A stretch of DNA of 64,000 bases from Eubacterium sp. AB3007 (GTDB lineage: Bacteria; Bacillota; Clostridia; Peptostreptococcales; Anaerovoracaceae). Made by a program: the position numbers and the translations under genes. Shown piece after piece: positions 24,507 through 33,345 of this stretch. Where the stretch lies: positions 1,116,001-1,180,000 of the forward strand of contig NZ_JIAD01000001.1 of NCBI RefSeq assembly GCF_000688015.1, given 5' to 3'. Each line of letters opens with the position of its first letter. The stretch's first letter is position 1. A model generated the notes under the pieces. The model was not told where the DNA came from, made no database searches, and saw nothing but the letters and a program-made list of their open reading frames with translations.

Positions 24507-25739
24507 ATGAGAAAACGAGACAGCAACACACTATGGAAGCTGAAACTGCTGGGTTCCTGGAGCTTCGATCGGCTGGAGTCCTGGTTCACCGATATGGCCT
24601 CCAAGGGCTGGTATCTGGAGGACTTTGGTCCCTTCAGAGCCAGGTTTCGACGCGCTGAGCCCACGGAGCAACCCATACCAGCACGCCGTTATCGTGCTGC
24701 CCTTCAGTTTGACGGGGAGATAGAAGAGGAAGAGAAGAGTATTTACGAAGAGTGCGGCTGGCATTTCGTCAGCCATTGGAATGGCGTCAACATGTTTTGT
24801 AGCGATGATTCGAACGCTCCGGAGTTTTTCTCCGACGATGTCAGTTTTCGAAAGCGCTCGCGAGGATTCTTTCTCAACCTGGTATTCTGGCTGGTCCTTT
24901 ATCTTTCCTACCTCTGGAACACTTTCATTTATGGAATCGGCAAAGATATAACCACCGGCCCTCTTCACCTGTTGAATGAGCCTTTATTCCCACTGTTTCT
25001 TCTGTCACTGGTCATCGTGGCGGTTTTCTGGCTGTTTACCAGTTATCAGATAATCAGGGCTTTGTACCTGCTTCGGCGAAGACACTATCGTCACGATGTG
25101 CCCTACAGGAAAACACTGCACGCCGGCAATGTTCTCATGATTTCTCTGGTACTGATGCTGTTGCTGTCGCTGGCAGTCGTGGCACTGGACAACTCCAGCC
25201 TGTGGCACAAAGATCCTCTTAACTGGCAATCCCCCCACCCGGTGACCCTTGCAGAGTTCAACAAACCCCTGCACGAGGAATATCGCAAGCGCAAGGATGA
25301 CGCTGTCTACACCCAGTTTACTGATTATTGGGGCGATACGCGCCGGTCGATCTTGTTTCACGATGCTCGCCGCATTTATTATGCGGGCAGATCGGTCGAA
25401 CACCTCCCCTTCGACGATACAAGGTTATCCACCAAATACTACTATGCCGCTCAATACTACGAAGCTCGCTCGAAGACCATCGCCCGTAAGTATATGGAAG
25501 AGGAGATCAGGCAAAACGACTGGCTGAATGAGACCACAGACCCAGATTCTATCCGCATCCCATGTGCCGGAGTCGACTACGCCGGCTACTATCAGGAATA
25601 TGAGGATGCCGAGCAGTACCTCTACCTGCGAAAAGGCTCTCGCCTGGAGATCATCGTATTGAAGACAGAGGGAAAGGATCTACGGGACAGCCTGACGCTT
25701 TTTGTCCGAGATCTCAACGAGCAGGCCAATGGGGTGTGA
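24507..25739 (+). CDS. DUF2812 membrane protein (PadR partner)
   Basis: A 410-residue protein. An N-terminal DUF2812 region (LWKLKLLGSWSFDRLESWFTDMASKGWYL) carries the usual pattern of a short amphipathic domain. Hydrophobic segments follow near residues 120-140, 155-180 and 215-235, and then a long soluble C-terminal domain. The function of DUF2812 is unknown; such proteins are usually coded next to PadR regulators. ATG 24507 is chosen because AGAAAGGA precedes it by six bases; an upstream in-frame ATG at 24453 lies inside the repeat hairpin. The stop codon is two bases before another repeat arm. Confidence 0.8.
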   Translation: MRKRDSNTLWKLKLLGSWSFDRLESWFTDMASKGWYLEDFGPFRARFRRAEPTEQPIPARRYRAALQFDGEIEEEEKSIYEECGWHFVSHWNGVNMFCSDDSNAPEFFSDDVSFRKRSRGFFLNLVFWLVLYLSYLWNTFIYGIGKDITTGPLHLLNEPLFPLFLLSLVIVAVFWLFTSYQIIRALYLLRRRHYRHDVPYRKTLHAGNVLMISLVLMLLLSLAVVALDNSSLWHKDPLNWQSPHPVTLAEFNKPLHEEYRKRKDDAVYTQFTDYWGDTRRSILFHDARRIYYAGRSVEHLPFDDTRLSTKYYYAAQYYEARSKTIARKYMEEEIRQNDWLNETTDPDSIRIPCAGVDYAGYYQEYEDAEQYLYLRKGSRLEIIVLKTEGKDLRDSLTLFVRDLNEQANGV

Positions 25740-25741
25740 AG

Positions 25742-25774
25742 GTGTGTCAATAAGAACCGTCCCCTTTGACACAC
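25742..25774 (-). repeat. Dispersed GGGGACGG repeat, single arm (locus 4)
   Basis: One arm in the opposite orientation (GTGTGTCAATAAGAACCGTC then CCCTTTGACACAC) with one mismatch. It lies in the 44 bases between the convergent ends of the DUF2812 gene and the RNA methyltransferase gene. Confidence 0.93.
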
Positions 25775-25783
25775 TCAGACACA

Positions 25784-26908
25784 CTACCTCTTTCCATGGT
25801 ACTGGTAATAGGTGGTCTCGATGTTGCCGTTGAAGAGCTTGCGGCGCCGGTCTGCCTTTCGGCGGAGGGCCTTCTCCAGCCCCTTGTCCGAGGTTAGGAG
25901 GAAGAAAGACCATCGCGGCGATTCCTTCATCAGTCTGCTCAGGATCTTGTAGACTTTCTGGATCCCCGTTTCTGACCCGATGCGCTTTCCATAGGGCAGG
26001 TTGCTGATCATAATCCCGCCCTCTTCCGGCAGATTCTCCCTGAGAGACAGGTCAGCACGGGAGAAGCGGATGCAGTCCTCCACACCAGCGGCGGCGGCAT
26101 TGGTGCGTGTGGCCGCCGCCGCCCTTGGGTCGATGTCGGAGGCGTAGATCTCCAGCGGCGTTTCCGTTTGGATGGCGGCGTAGGCTGCTCGCCTCTCCTC
26201 CTTCCAGATGGACGAATCCATCAAGTCCCAGTCCTCTGCCGCAAAATGCCGAGACAATCCCGGAGCGATGTTACGCCCTATCAGTGCTGCCTCGATCGGA
26301 ATCGTGCCGCTGCCGCAGCAGGGGTCCAAAAGGACACGGCCCGGTTTCCAGAAAGACAACTGGATTAGGGCGGCCGCCATGGTTTCCTTGATAGGGGCGG
26401 CCACGTCAGCTTCCCGGTATCCTCGCTTGTGCAGCGCGGTACCACTTGTATCCACGGTGAGCAAGGCTTTGTCCTTCAGAAGGGATACCTTGATGCGGTG
26501 CTCCGCGCCTGTTTCCGGGAGCACGTCCATGCCATAGCATTCGCCCAGGCGTTCCGCCACCGCCTTTTTCACGATGCTCTGGCAGGCAGGGACGCTATGG
26601 AGCCGGGATTTCACCGAGGAGCCGATCACCGTAAACTTTCCATCCGGTGGGATCAGTTCCTCCCATGCGATCCCCTTGGTCTGCTGGAACAGATCCTCGA
26701 ACGTCTCCGCCGGGAATTGTCCCATCACCAGCAGCACCCGGTCCGCACACCGAAGCCACAGATTGCAACGAGCAATCGCCCGCTCGTCCCCCAGGAAGGC
26801 CACGTGTCCGTTCTCCGTGCCGATGATCTCATACCCCAATGCCTGGATCTCCCGCTTGACGCAGGCCTCCAGACCAAATGTCGCTGTCGCCATCAATTCC
26901 CTTTTCAT
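25784..26908 (-). CDS. THUMP-domain class I methyltransferase, RlmL/YpsC-like
   Basis: A 374-residue SAM-dependent RNA methyltransferase. The N-terminus (MATATFGLEACVKREIQALGYE) and a THUMP domain at about residues 60-155 bind RNA. The catalytic part contains VLLDPCCGSGTIPIEAALIG (SAM site), YASDIDPRAAAATRTNAAAAG and the target-base motif SNLPYGKR. In E. coli the homologous part of RlmL makes m2G2445 in 23S rRNA; YpsC is the Bacillus relative. It is convergent with the DUF2812 gene; only a repeat arm lies between them. Confidence 0.88.
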   Translation of the reverse strand: MKRELMATATFGLEACVKREIQALGYEIIGTENGHVAFLGDERAIARCNLWLRCADRVLLVMGQFPAETFEDLFQQTKGIAWEELIPPDGKFTVIGSSVKSRLHSVPACQSIVKKAVAERLGECYGMDVLPETGAEHRIKVSLLKDKALLTVDTSGTALHKRGYREADVAAPIKETMAAALIQLSFWKPGRVLLDPCCGSGTIPIEAALIGRNIAPGLSRHFAAEDWDLMDSSIWKEERRAAYAAIQTETPLEIYASDIDPRAAAATRTNAAAAGVEDCIRFSRADLSLRENLPEEGGIMISNLPYGKRIGSETGIQKVYKILSRLMKESPRWSFFLLTSDKGLEKALRRKADRRRKLFNGNIETTYYQYHGKR

Positions 26909-26981
26909 ACCATCGTCCTTTCAGTTTTTAATTATTCTACTCTCTTTCTCTATTTTTTGCTACCTTTTTCCGATCCTCCCC

Positions 26982-27010
26982 TTGCTACAAGTGAGATTTC
27001 CATATATAAT
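26982..27010 (+). promoter_or_regulatory. mscL promoter
   Basis: TTGCTA, a 17-base spacer and TATAAT, 46 bases before the mscL start. Confidence 0.75.
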
Positions 27011-27055
27011 AGAGGGCAGCAATGATTAAATATTTATTATATGGAGGCGTTAATT

Positions 27056-27481
27056 ATGAAGAGTTTTATCAATGAATTCAAGGAATTTGCAATGCGCGGC
27101 AACGTGATGGACATGGCCATCGGTGTCATCATCGGAGGAGCGTTCGGAGCCATCATCACTGCATTGGTAGACAAAATCATCACACCGATCATCGGCGCCA
27201 TCTGCGGCGGTCAGAACTTCGCCAAGCTGGCCATCACCATCGGTGAAGCCAAGATCGGCTACGGTGCATTCATCCAGGCAGTCATCGATTTCCTGATTGT
27301 AGCTTTCGTCCTGTTCCTGATGCTGAAGGCAATCAACAAGGCCATGAACAACGTCAAGAAGCAGGAGGAAGAGGAAGCTCCTACCACCAAGGTCTGCCCC
27401 TTCTGCAAGAGCGAGATCGACATCGAGGCTACCAGATGCCCACACTGCACATCCGAGCAGCCGGAGGTTGCCGAGGCGTAA
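27056..27481 (+). CDS. mscL: Large-conductance mechanosensitive channel MscL with zinc-ribbon tail
   Basis: A 141-residue channel subunit. The conserved N-terminus [24 protein letters not shown] leads into the pore helix TM1. TM2 spans about residues 68-95 ([19 protein letters not shown]). The pore opens under membrane tension to release solutes during osmotic downshock. After the usual cytoplasmic helix there is a CPFC...CPHC zinc-ribbon-like tail at about 116-133, absent from E. coli MscL but seen in some Firmicutes. Start ATG 27056 has GGAGG eight bases upstream; a nominal ATG at 27041 contains that ribosome binding site. Confidence 0.95.
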   Translation: MKSFINEFKEFAMRGNVMDMAIGVIIGGAFGAIITALVDKIITPIIGAICGGQNFAKLAITIGEAKIGYGAFIQAVIDFLIVAFVLFLMLKAINKAMNNVKKQEEEEAPTTKVCPFCKSEIDIEATRCPHCTSEQPEVAEA

Positions 27482-27492
27482 TCAATTCTGTC

Positions 27493-27521
27493 AAAAAAGA
27501 GGCTTTCACAGCCTCTTTTTT
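27493..27521 (+). terminator. Terminator of mscL
   Basis: AAAAAAGAGGC / GCCTCTTTTTT stem with a seven-base loop, 11 bases after the stop codon. The A- and T-tracts would also allow it to work for the convergent gene on the minus strand. Confidence 0.92.
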
Positions 27522-27543
27522 CATCCAACAATTACCTCTGTAG

Positions 27544-28662
27544 TTACCATTTCTTCGCACGGTAATCATCGGTACGGTTTCCATCCTCGTCATAGGTGTC
27601 CGTTCCGGAGAACTTATATCTCCCCAGAATCTTCTCCACTCGCTCATTGCGTCCCAGTTCATAAGCCCGGCGTTCCTGCTCATAAGGGGTCAGCTTGTCG
27701 ATGTCTTTCATGTGGGCGGCTACCGGCTTGGGCACCACCAGGAAATACATCAGCGGGCTGATCAACAGAAGATGCAACAAGGTCACCAGACAAAGGGCAA
27801 TGACCCACTCAACACCTCGCAGGTGCACAGCGGCGCACAGTGCGATGAGGAGCAACACCTCCAGACAGTAGGCCAAATCCGCCAGATAGAATCGATTGAT
27901 CTTCCTGATCCCATCCTGCAGTTCCTCATCATACCACAGCCTCTTAAGCTTCTTGTTGGTATACTTGGAGAACCGATACTGGGTGTTCGCTATGAACACG
28001 CACTCCCGGAAATCCGCCAGCGTAGCCGGCTTGGACTCGATCACTGTCGGACCCATCTGCCCCTGTTCATAGTTGTAGTAAATGCTGCAGTGTACCGCAG
28101 TTCCCTCTCCCATAATGCGGATATAGGGACGCTCTCTGCGATCGTAATTGATCACCAGCTGTTCCCCGGCCTGTACCATGAGGGTTTCCTTGTCGATGCT
28201 CACGGTGGCAAATCCTTCCCGCACAAAGATCGCCTGGGTCCCCATCTGGTATCTGCCGCAATCGTCATATTCTAACTTGGTACTCTCCGAAACAAGAGGG
28301 ATCACCCTGGCACTCCCCTTGTTCCCCTTGCGAACCATCAGGTTGTAATCTGTGATCTTGCCGAAACTCTTGGTCCTGTAACCACCATCGAAAGAATCCT
28401 GCTCCAGTTCTGCCAGCCTGGCAACCCGGACTCCCTCGTGGGCGAGTACAACGCTCCCCTTGAGAACGATCAGCGTCCGATCAAAATCCGGAAGTTTGGA
28501 GAACGCTGACTCATCAAGTTCACAAGTCGCGGAGCTGAGCCGCCACACGAACCGACGCTCCAGATAGTCCCCGTCCTGCGGGTAGATCGCAAGCTGTGTG
28601 GTTTTCCCCCCGGTCCAGCGGGATGTCTTCTGATCTTCACTGCGATAGATCTTACATTCCAT
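27544..28662 (-). CDS. HutD/Ves-like cupin fused to a membrane domain
   Basis: A 372-residue protein. Residues 1-190 resemble the HutD/Ves family (SRWTGGKTTQLAIYPQDGDY, RLSSATCELDESAFSKLPDF, DRTLIVLKGSVVLAHEG), a bicupin of unknown function linked to histidine use or stress. Two hydrophobic segments follow at about residues 270-320 (YCLEVLLLIALCAAVHL; VIALCLVTLLHLLLISPLMYFLVV), and then a charged C-terminal tail. Start ATG 28662 fits the GGGAG ribosome binding site; in-frame GTG/ATG codons up to 28671 are alternatives. The HutD-membrane fusion is unusual, and the role may be sensing at the membrane. Confidence 0.65.
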   Translation of the reverse strand: MECKIYRSEDQKTSRWTGGKTTQLAIYPQDGDYLERRFVWRLSSATCELDESAFSKLPDFDRTLIVLKGSVVLAHEGVRVARLAELEQDSFDGGYRTKSFGKITDYNLMVRKGNKGSARVIPLVSESTKLEYDDCGRYQMGTQAIFVREGFATVSIDKETLMVQAGEQLVINYDRRERPYIRIMGEGTAVHCSIYYNYEQGQMGPTVIESKPATLADFRECVFIANTQYRFSKYTNKKLKRLWYDEELQDGIRKINRFYLADLAYCLEVLLLIALCAAVHLRGVEWVIALCLVTLLHLLLISPLMYFLVVPKPVAAHMKDIDKLTPYEQERRAYELGRNERVEKILGRYKFSGTDTYDEDGNRTDDYRAKKW

Positions 28663-28705
28663 AATCATCACTCCCGCTTATGATTATAACATGTTTCCAT
28701 GCAAA

Positions 28706-28730
28706 GAAAAAGGGGGGAGTATCCCCCCCT
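28706..28730 (-). terminator. Terminator of the SARP-like regulator gene
   Basis: AGGGGGG / CCCCCCT stem with a short loop, followed on the minus strand by TTTTTC. It lies 22 bases after the stop codon at 28752. Confidence 0.85.
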
Positions 28731-28751
28731 CACAAGAATAACTATACACCC

Positions 28752-29387
28752 TTACTCCGCTTCAGATAACTTCTCTACTCGTTCCCTGAGCACATCGCTC
28801 AACGGATTAGTAATGTATGCTTTCTCGCACAAAGCCTTCGCTTCCTTCTCCCTGCCACTCTGACTGAGAATGTCCATCTTCAGGAGAACGACTCTCTCAA
28901 ACAGCTCTGCATAATGCTGCCGGATCACCTTCTGCCAGTAGCAATCTTCGTCCATCAGGATTACATTTCCCTTGTAGAGGTCAATTGCCTCGTCCAGCAG
29001 GTCCTCCCGCTGACTCTCCTCATCCAGTTTTCCGGTAGCGCGCAACGCAGCCTTTTCAAAATTCTCTGCGTCCGACTCGAATTGGAAGGCATCGCTCAAT
29101 CGGTAAGCACCGTTGATGTTCTGGATGATCGCCTTCCCGAAATCCTTCTCAAACTCATCCAGCCTGTTGCGAAGCTCAAACACCAAGACCTTGATGGAAT
29201 TGGCTGGGTTCGCCATCGTCTTCCCGCTCCAAAGAACTCGTGTGATCTCGTCCATGCTCACGTATCTGTCTCTATTCACATAGAGGCACTCAAAAAGGAT
29301 CCATACCTTTCTGGGGGCGTCCCCAATTACGTGATCGCCGTAGCGGATCGTACAGTTCCCGAGCAATTCTAACTGTAATTTCTTCAT
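28752..29387 (-). CDS. Small SARP-like regulator (winged helix plus BTAD)
   Basis: A 211-residue protein. The N-terminal 90 residues resemble an OmpR/SARP winged helix (APRKVWILFECLYVNRDRYVSMDEI; NSIKVLVFELRNRL). The C-terminal part is a helical BTAD-type region with a TPR-like repeat (DLYKGNVIL...LLKMDILSQSGREKEAKALCEKAYITNP). Full SARP proteins activate secondary metabolism in actinobacteria. Short forms in Clostridia are uncharacterised. It lies upstream of the HutD-membrane gene, but a terminator separates them. GGGAGAG precedes the ATG. Confidence 0.78.
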   Translation of the reverse strand: MKKLQLELLGNCTIRYGDHVIGDAPRKVWILFECLYVNRDRYVSMDEITRVLWSGKTMANPANSIKVLVFELRNRLDEFEKDFGKAIIQNINGAYRLSDAFQFESDAENFEKAALRATGKLDEESQREDLLDEAIDLYKGNVILMDEDCYWQKVIRQHYAELFERVVLLKMDILSQSGREKEAKALCEKAYITNPLSDVLRERVEKLSEAE

Positions 29388-29543
29388 TTCTCTACTCTCC
29401 CGTCAACAAGTACATTCAGACGTATCGTTAGAAAAAACTCAACCATTTTGTATATTTTTTAATACACATGAATCATTCTAACAAATAGGTACTTTTTTGT
29501 CAATTGATAATTTGGAATATCTATACCTTTCCAGTAAAAAAAG

Positions 29544-29552
29544 TGGTATAAT
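29544..29552 (+). promoter_or_regulatory. Extended -10 promoter of the C-GCAxxG-C-C gene
   Basis: TGGTATAAT, 27 bases before the start codon, without a recognisable -35 box. The region 29388-29543 between the two divergent genes is AT-rich and otherwise empty. Confidence 0.6.
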
Positions 29553-29579
29553 AGTCCAAATAACTTACGGGAGGGAATT

Positions 29580-29990
29580 ATGAACAGAAAAGAACTTGCT
29601 TACAAACTTCATCACCAGGGGTTTAATTGCGCACAGGCGGTCGCCTGTTCCTACTGCAATGTTCTGGGATTCGATCCGGAGACCGTCTTTCGAATGATGG
29701 AAGCCTTTGGTTTTGGGATGGGATGTATGGATACCTGTGGTGCCGTCACCGGTATGGCTGCCGTCATCGGCATGAAAACCTCCGATGGCAACATGGACAA
29801 GCCCGGCACCAAGCGGGAGTGCTATGCGCTGATGCGTCAGGCACACGACGAGTTTCTGTCCATGAACGGCTCTGTCATCTGCCGGGAAATCAAGGGCGTG
29901 GATACAGGCAAGGTGCTCCGCAGCTGCGATGGCTGTATCGAGGATGCCGTCACCATACTGGACAAGCTTCTGCTTGGAATCGAGGACTGA
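29580..29990 (+). CDS. C-GCAxxG-C-C family redox-type protein
   Basis: A 136-residue protein with the family pattern of conserved cysteines and glycines: NCAQAV near 17, FGFGMGCMDTCGAVTGMAAVIG at about 44-65, and CREIKG...CDGCIEDAV near the C-terminus. These proteins are thought to be redox-active or metal-binding and are common in anaerobes, but the biochemical role is not known. It is a single-gene unit with GGGAGGG before the ATG. A bidirectional terminator separates it from the convergent dynamin gene. Confidence 0.8.
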   Translation: MNRKELAYKLHHQGFNCAQAVACSYCNVLGFDPETVFRMMEAFGFGMGCMDTCGAVTGMAAVIGMKTSDGNMDKPGTKRECYALMRQAHDEFLSMNGSVICREIKGVDTGKVLRSCDGCIEDAVTILDKLLLGIED

Positions 29991-30025
29991 CCTACAGAAC
30001 TCACAAGTTCACCTCGTAGAAAACA

Positions 30026-30065
30026 GGGACTGTCATACACCGTTGTGTACGACAGTCCCGTTTTT
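30026..30065. terminator. Bidirectional terminator between convergent genes
   Basis: A 15-base-pair stem (GGGACTGTCATACAC / GTGTACGACAGTCCC, one mismatch) with a four-base loop. T5 follows on the plus strand. It touches the stop codon of the dynamin gene, whose TAA uses part of that T-tract. Confidence 0.9.
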
Positions 30066-31314
30066 AGAGAGTATCTGCGATCCGCCTGAGCTCTCTGGCC
30101 AACCGATTGATGGCGTTGATCCGGTGGCAGACCTTGTAGGCGTTCTCCTCCCGGTAGAGAAGGATCCGGTCTAACGTCGATTTCAGATCACCGCACAGAG
30201 ACTCTGCCTGTGCCAGGAAATCCTCCTGCTCCATTTCCGTCAGGCCGATCCTGAGCATATCGATATCGTAGTGGTACTCCATCCCAAACTGCTCCCGCAC
30301 GCAATCTGAGAGTTCCATCTTGTATTCGTTCAGGTGGAGCATGTAATCCCCCTCGCACTCCCTCGCCCGCTGGCGCACCTCGGAGAGCTTCTCATCCACC
30401 TGAGCAAACCGTTCGTCCAGTTCCTTGTATTCCAGATTCATTGCCTTCCAATAGAAATCCAGCTGGGTGACCGCGCTGTGGATCAAATCCCCAAGTTTCT
30501 TGGCACAGGAGTCCTCCATGATCTCCCTGGCGTGTGCACTGCAGTCAGCCAGGATCTGCTGTTTCAACACCTCCACGCCGGCGCCAGTTCTGGCACTAAC
30601 GGGAAAGAGTCTGATCTCCTCCATACCCATCAGTTTCTGCAGGAGCATCCTGCAGTAGTCCATATATACCTTCAATTCTTCCTCACTGACGGTATCGACC
30701 TTATTCACCGCAAAATAGAACCGGGCGGCAAAATCCTTTGTGCTCCGCAGAAAATCGATCTCAATCTGGTTGATGGGGCTGTCCACCGACAGAAGGAAGA
30801 TCACTGCGTCGCTCTCCTTCATGTGGTCATACGCCACCTCGGTGTTATTCTTGTGGAAAGATCCTACACCCGGTGTATCGACAAAGGTCAATCCTCTTTC
30901 CAGGAACTCGGAGGGTGTGTGGAGCACCACTTCTGCAACGCCCTTGGCATTGTTTTGATTCTCCTGCTCACTGATGTATCCGGAGAGTTCCTGAAAAGGG
31001 ATCTCAGTGACCACACCATTGCGAAAGTGAACCTCCGCCATGGGAGCACCGTATTTCACCTTGGTCACCGCAGAAGTGATAGGCACGATTCCCACCGGCA
31101 GCACGTCGGCTCCCAGAATCCTGTTAGACAAAGCACTCTTCCCGCGCTTGAACTGTCCAATCACGGTCACGTTCATATCCGCATCATCCAGTCGGGCCAG
31201 CAGGCTCTCCACCTGGGCGGCCTGTCCTGAGGTCGCCTCCTCTCCAGAGAGAAGTTCCAGTGCTCTGGCGGTCTTCTCACGTATCGTCATTTCTCTGATC
31301 AGTCTCGGTAACAT
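30064..31314 (-). CDS. Dynamin-like GTPase
   Basis: A 416-residue large GTPase of the dynamin superfamily. G1 is GQFKRGKSALSN, switch I contains the invariant Thr in VPITSAVTKV, G3 is DTPGVGS and G4 is NKVD. The C-terminal half is helical and includes coiled-coil-like segments (ELDERFAQVDEKLSEVRQRARE). Bacterial dynamins bind and remodel membrane. ATG 31314 is preferred to an in-frame TTG at 31326 because TGAGGAGA precedes it. It lies downstream of fbp with a hairpin between, probably in the same transcript. Confidence 0.88.
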   Translation of the reverse strand: MLPRLIREMTIREKTARALELLSGEEATSGQAAQVESLLARLDDADMNVTVIGQFKRGKSALSNRILGADVLPVGIVPITSAVTKVKYGAPMAEVHFRNGVVTEIPFQELSGYISEQENQNNAKGVAEVVLHTPSEFLERGLTFVDTPGVGSFHKNNTEVAYDHMKESDAVIFLLSVDSPINQIEIDFLRSTKDFAARFYFAVNKVDTVSEEELKVYMDYCRMLLQKLMGMEEIRLFPVSARTGAGVEVLKQQILADCSAHAREIMEDSCAKKLGDLIHSAVTQLDFYWKAMNLEYKELDERFAQVDEKLSEVRQRARECEGDYMLHLNEYKMELSDCVREQFGMEYHYDIDMLRIGLTEMEQEDFLAQAESLCGDLKSTLDRILLYREENAYKVCHRINAINRLARELRRIADTL

Positions 31315-31331
31315 GGTTCTCCTCAATAATT

Positions 31332-31356
31332 CACGGGCGCCTTCAGGACGCCCGTG
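31332..31356 (-). terminator. GC-rich intergenic hairpin between fbp and the dynamin gene
   Basis: CACGGGCG / CGCCCGTG with a nine-base loop, just after the fbp stop codon. No proper U-tract follows. Similar CGGGCGC hairpins occur at 56.63 and 61.45 kb. Confidence 0.5.
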
Positions 31357-31360
31357 CTCC

Positions 31361-33313
31361 TTAGTATCTTTCCTTGATGAGGCCGCGCCTGTAGGCAGCC
31401 ACCAGATCCTTCAGCTGTTCCACCTGATCCACCAGTTCCGCACCCTGATCGGTATCGATGATCATCATTCGTTCTGGCAGCGTCTCCACCACCTTGATCA
31501 CCGGAGAATGGAACTCCTGGGTGCCGTCCGGCTGCAGTGGGGAATACGGCTTATGCTCCGCCAGAGCCATGAAACGGGAATTGAAGATGAAGGTATACCC
31601 GGCAATGCCCGTCTGCTTCTGATAGGCCTTGGAGATGCCTCCGTCAATGACGTACAGCAGGCCTCCGCCCTTGATGGGACTCTCACCGTCCTTGATCTTC
31701 ACGGGGACGTGACCGTTCAGGATCTTCCCGCGGTGAGGATCCAGACCGAATTCCACCAGGATCTTCTCGCAGGGCCACTTCTCCTTGATCAGCGTATAGT
31801 AGGCTCCTGTATGCTCCTTGTGGGCAGCCTTGTCCGCGATAAAGAGACGCTCAAAAGTCGTCATCTTGTCTTTCAGGAAGAAGGGAGATTTCTTCCCTTC
31901 CCAGAGATACCACATCAGATCTCCCGACCGGCCGGACTCCTTCGCCTCATCGGGGTAGAAGTAGGCGGCGCGCACCTGCTCGTCCAGATAGTCAAACAAA
32001 GCCTTGCCGCTATAGCTCTTCCCGTCCAGATTGACCTCTGTAAAGGAACCGTCCGGTTCCATGGGAACTGCGCCATGATAGAGCAGGTTCCCGTTGATCT
32101 TCGCATACATCGCGCCGTTGTCGAGCAGGAAGCGGATATGCTTCTGGAGCTTGTCTGACTTGACTACCGAGGCCTCCAGTGCCTCCAGCACGGCCTCCTC
32201 CTCTGGAGTCAGTTCATAAGGATGCTCCGGATCTACGGTAGGCAGATTCATGTCTGCCATCTCGTATTCCGTCCCTTCGATAGTGACCGTCCCCTTCTCC
32301 CAGTTGATCTTGTCCAGCAGCAGACGGTGCTCCATCTCGTATTCCGGATGTGCCATGATCCTCTGTCCCTCGCACTTGAACTGCATGATCGCGATAGCCT
32401 TGTGCATCTTGGCTGCCAGTTCCAGCTCGATGGGATCGTCCTTGTTCACATCGTATACCTTGGGGACGAACTTAGTGCAGGGATCATCACCGTAAACGTC
32501 CGCTGCAAACACTGCCAGCGGACGCAGGTTGATCCCATAGCCCACTTCCAGCATGTCGAAGTTGTTGTACCCCATGTTCAGTCGGAGGATATTGGTAATA
32601 CAAGCCCAGTTTCCGGTGGCAGCTCCCATCCACACAATGTCATGGTTCCCCCACTGGAAGTCGACCTTGTTGGGGTAATCGAGGAGAAAATCAAGAATGT
32701 CATCCGGGTGTGCCCCTCTGTCAAAGATATCTCCGATGATATGCAGTTGATCCACTGCCAGCGCACCGATGGTGTCCGCCATCTTGATGATGAATTCCTC
32801 TGCGATGCCGCAGTCCACAACCGACCGTATGATAGATTCGTAGTAGTGGTTCTTGTTGGCCTCATCGTCTGCGTGCAGTAGCTCGTCCATGGCGTAAGCC
32901 AGGTACTTGGGCAGGCGTTTCCTGACCTTGGATCTGGTGTACTTGGTGGATACGGACCGGCAGATGGTGATCAGCCGATAGATCACCGTCGTGCACCACT
33001 GGTCAAAGTCTGCCTCAGACCTCTTGCGCCGCTTGATCTCGTTCTTGGCGTCGTAGATCAGCGCGGCCAGATCATCCCTGTCCTGTTCACTGAGCACTCC
33101 CCCGTAGTGTTCATCGATCTTACTCTTGATGGTGCCGGAAGCACTCTTCAGCATGTGGATGAATGCTTTGTGCTCGCCGTGCAGATCGCTTAGAAAGTAC
33201 TCTGTTCCCTTGGGCAGGTTCAGGATCGCGTTCAGGTTGATGATCTCTGCAGATGCTGCCTCGATGTTTGGAAACTCCTTGGAAAGAAGCTCCAGATACT
33301 TGATATCGGCCAT
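31361..33313 (-). CDS. fbp: Fructose-1,6-bisphosphatase, class III
   Basis: A 650-residue metal-dependent phosphatase of the Firmicutes-type class III family, which removes the 1-phosphate from fructose 1,6-bisphosphate in gluconeogenesis. Motifs of the calcineurin-like metal site are visible: YFLSDLHGEHKAF (about 40-52), GDIFDRG (near 194), WGNHDIVWMG (near 220) and a late FIFNSRFMALAEHKPY. Length matches the family. GGAGGGG precedes the ATG. It suggests growth on amino acids with sugar synthesis by gluconeogenesis. Confidence 0.95.
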   Translation of the reverse strand: MADIKYLELLSKEFPNIEAASAEIINLNAILNLPKGTEYFLSDLHGEHKAFIHMLKSASGTIKSKIDEHYGGVLSEQDRDDLAALIYDAKNEIKRRKRSEADFDQWCTTVIYRLITICRSVSTKYTRSKVRKRLPKYLAYAMDELLHADDEANKNHYYESIIRSVVDCGIAEEFIIKMADTIGALAVDQLHIIGDIFDRGAHPDDILDFLLDYPNKVDFQWGNHDIVWMGAATGNWACITNILRLNMGYNNFDMLEVGYGINLRPLAVFAADVYGDDPCTKFVPKVYDVNKDDPIELELAAKMHKAIAIMQFKCEGQRIMAHPEYEMEHRLLLDKINWEKGTVTIEGTEYEMADMNLPTVDPEHPYELTPEEEAVLEALEASVVKSDKLQKHIRFLLDNGAMYAKINGNLLYHGAVPMEPDGSFTEVNLDGKSYSGKALFDYLDEQVRAAYFYPDEAKESGRSGDLMWYLWEGKKSPFFLKDKMTTFERLFIADKAAHKEHTGAYYTLIKEKWPCEKILVEFGLDPHRGKILNGHVPVKIKDGESPIKGGGLLYVIDGGISKAYQKQTGIAGYTFIFNSRFMALAEHKPYSPLQPDGTQEFHSPVIKVVETLPERMMIIDTDQGAELVDQVEQLKDLVAAYRRGLIKERY

Positions 33314-33345
33314 AGTTCCCCTCCATTAATCGTCATTAACTGTGA

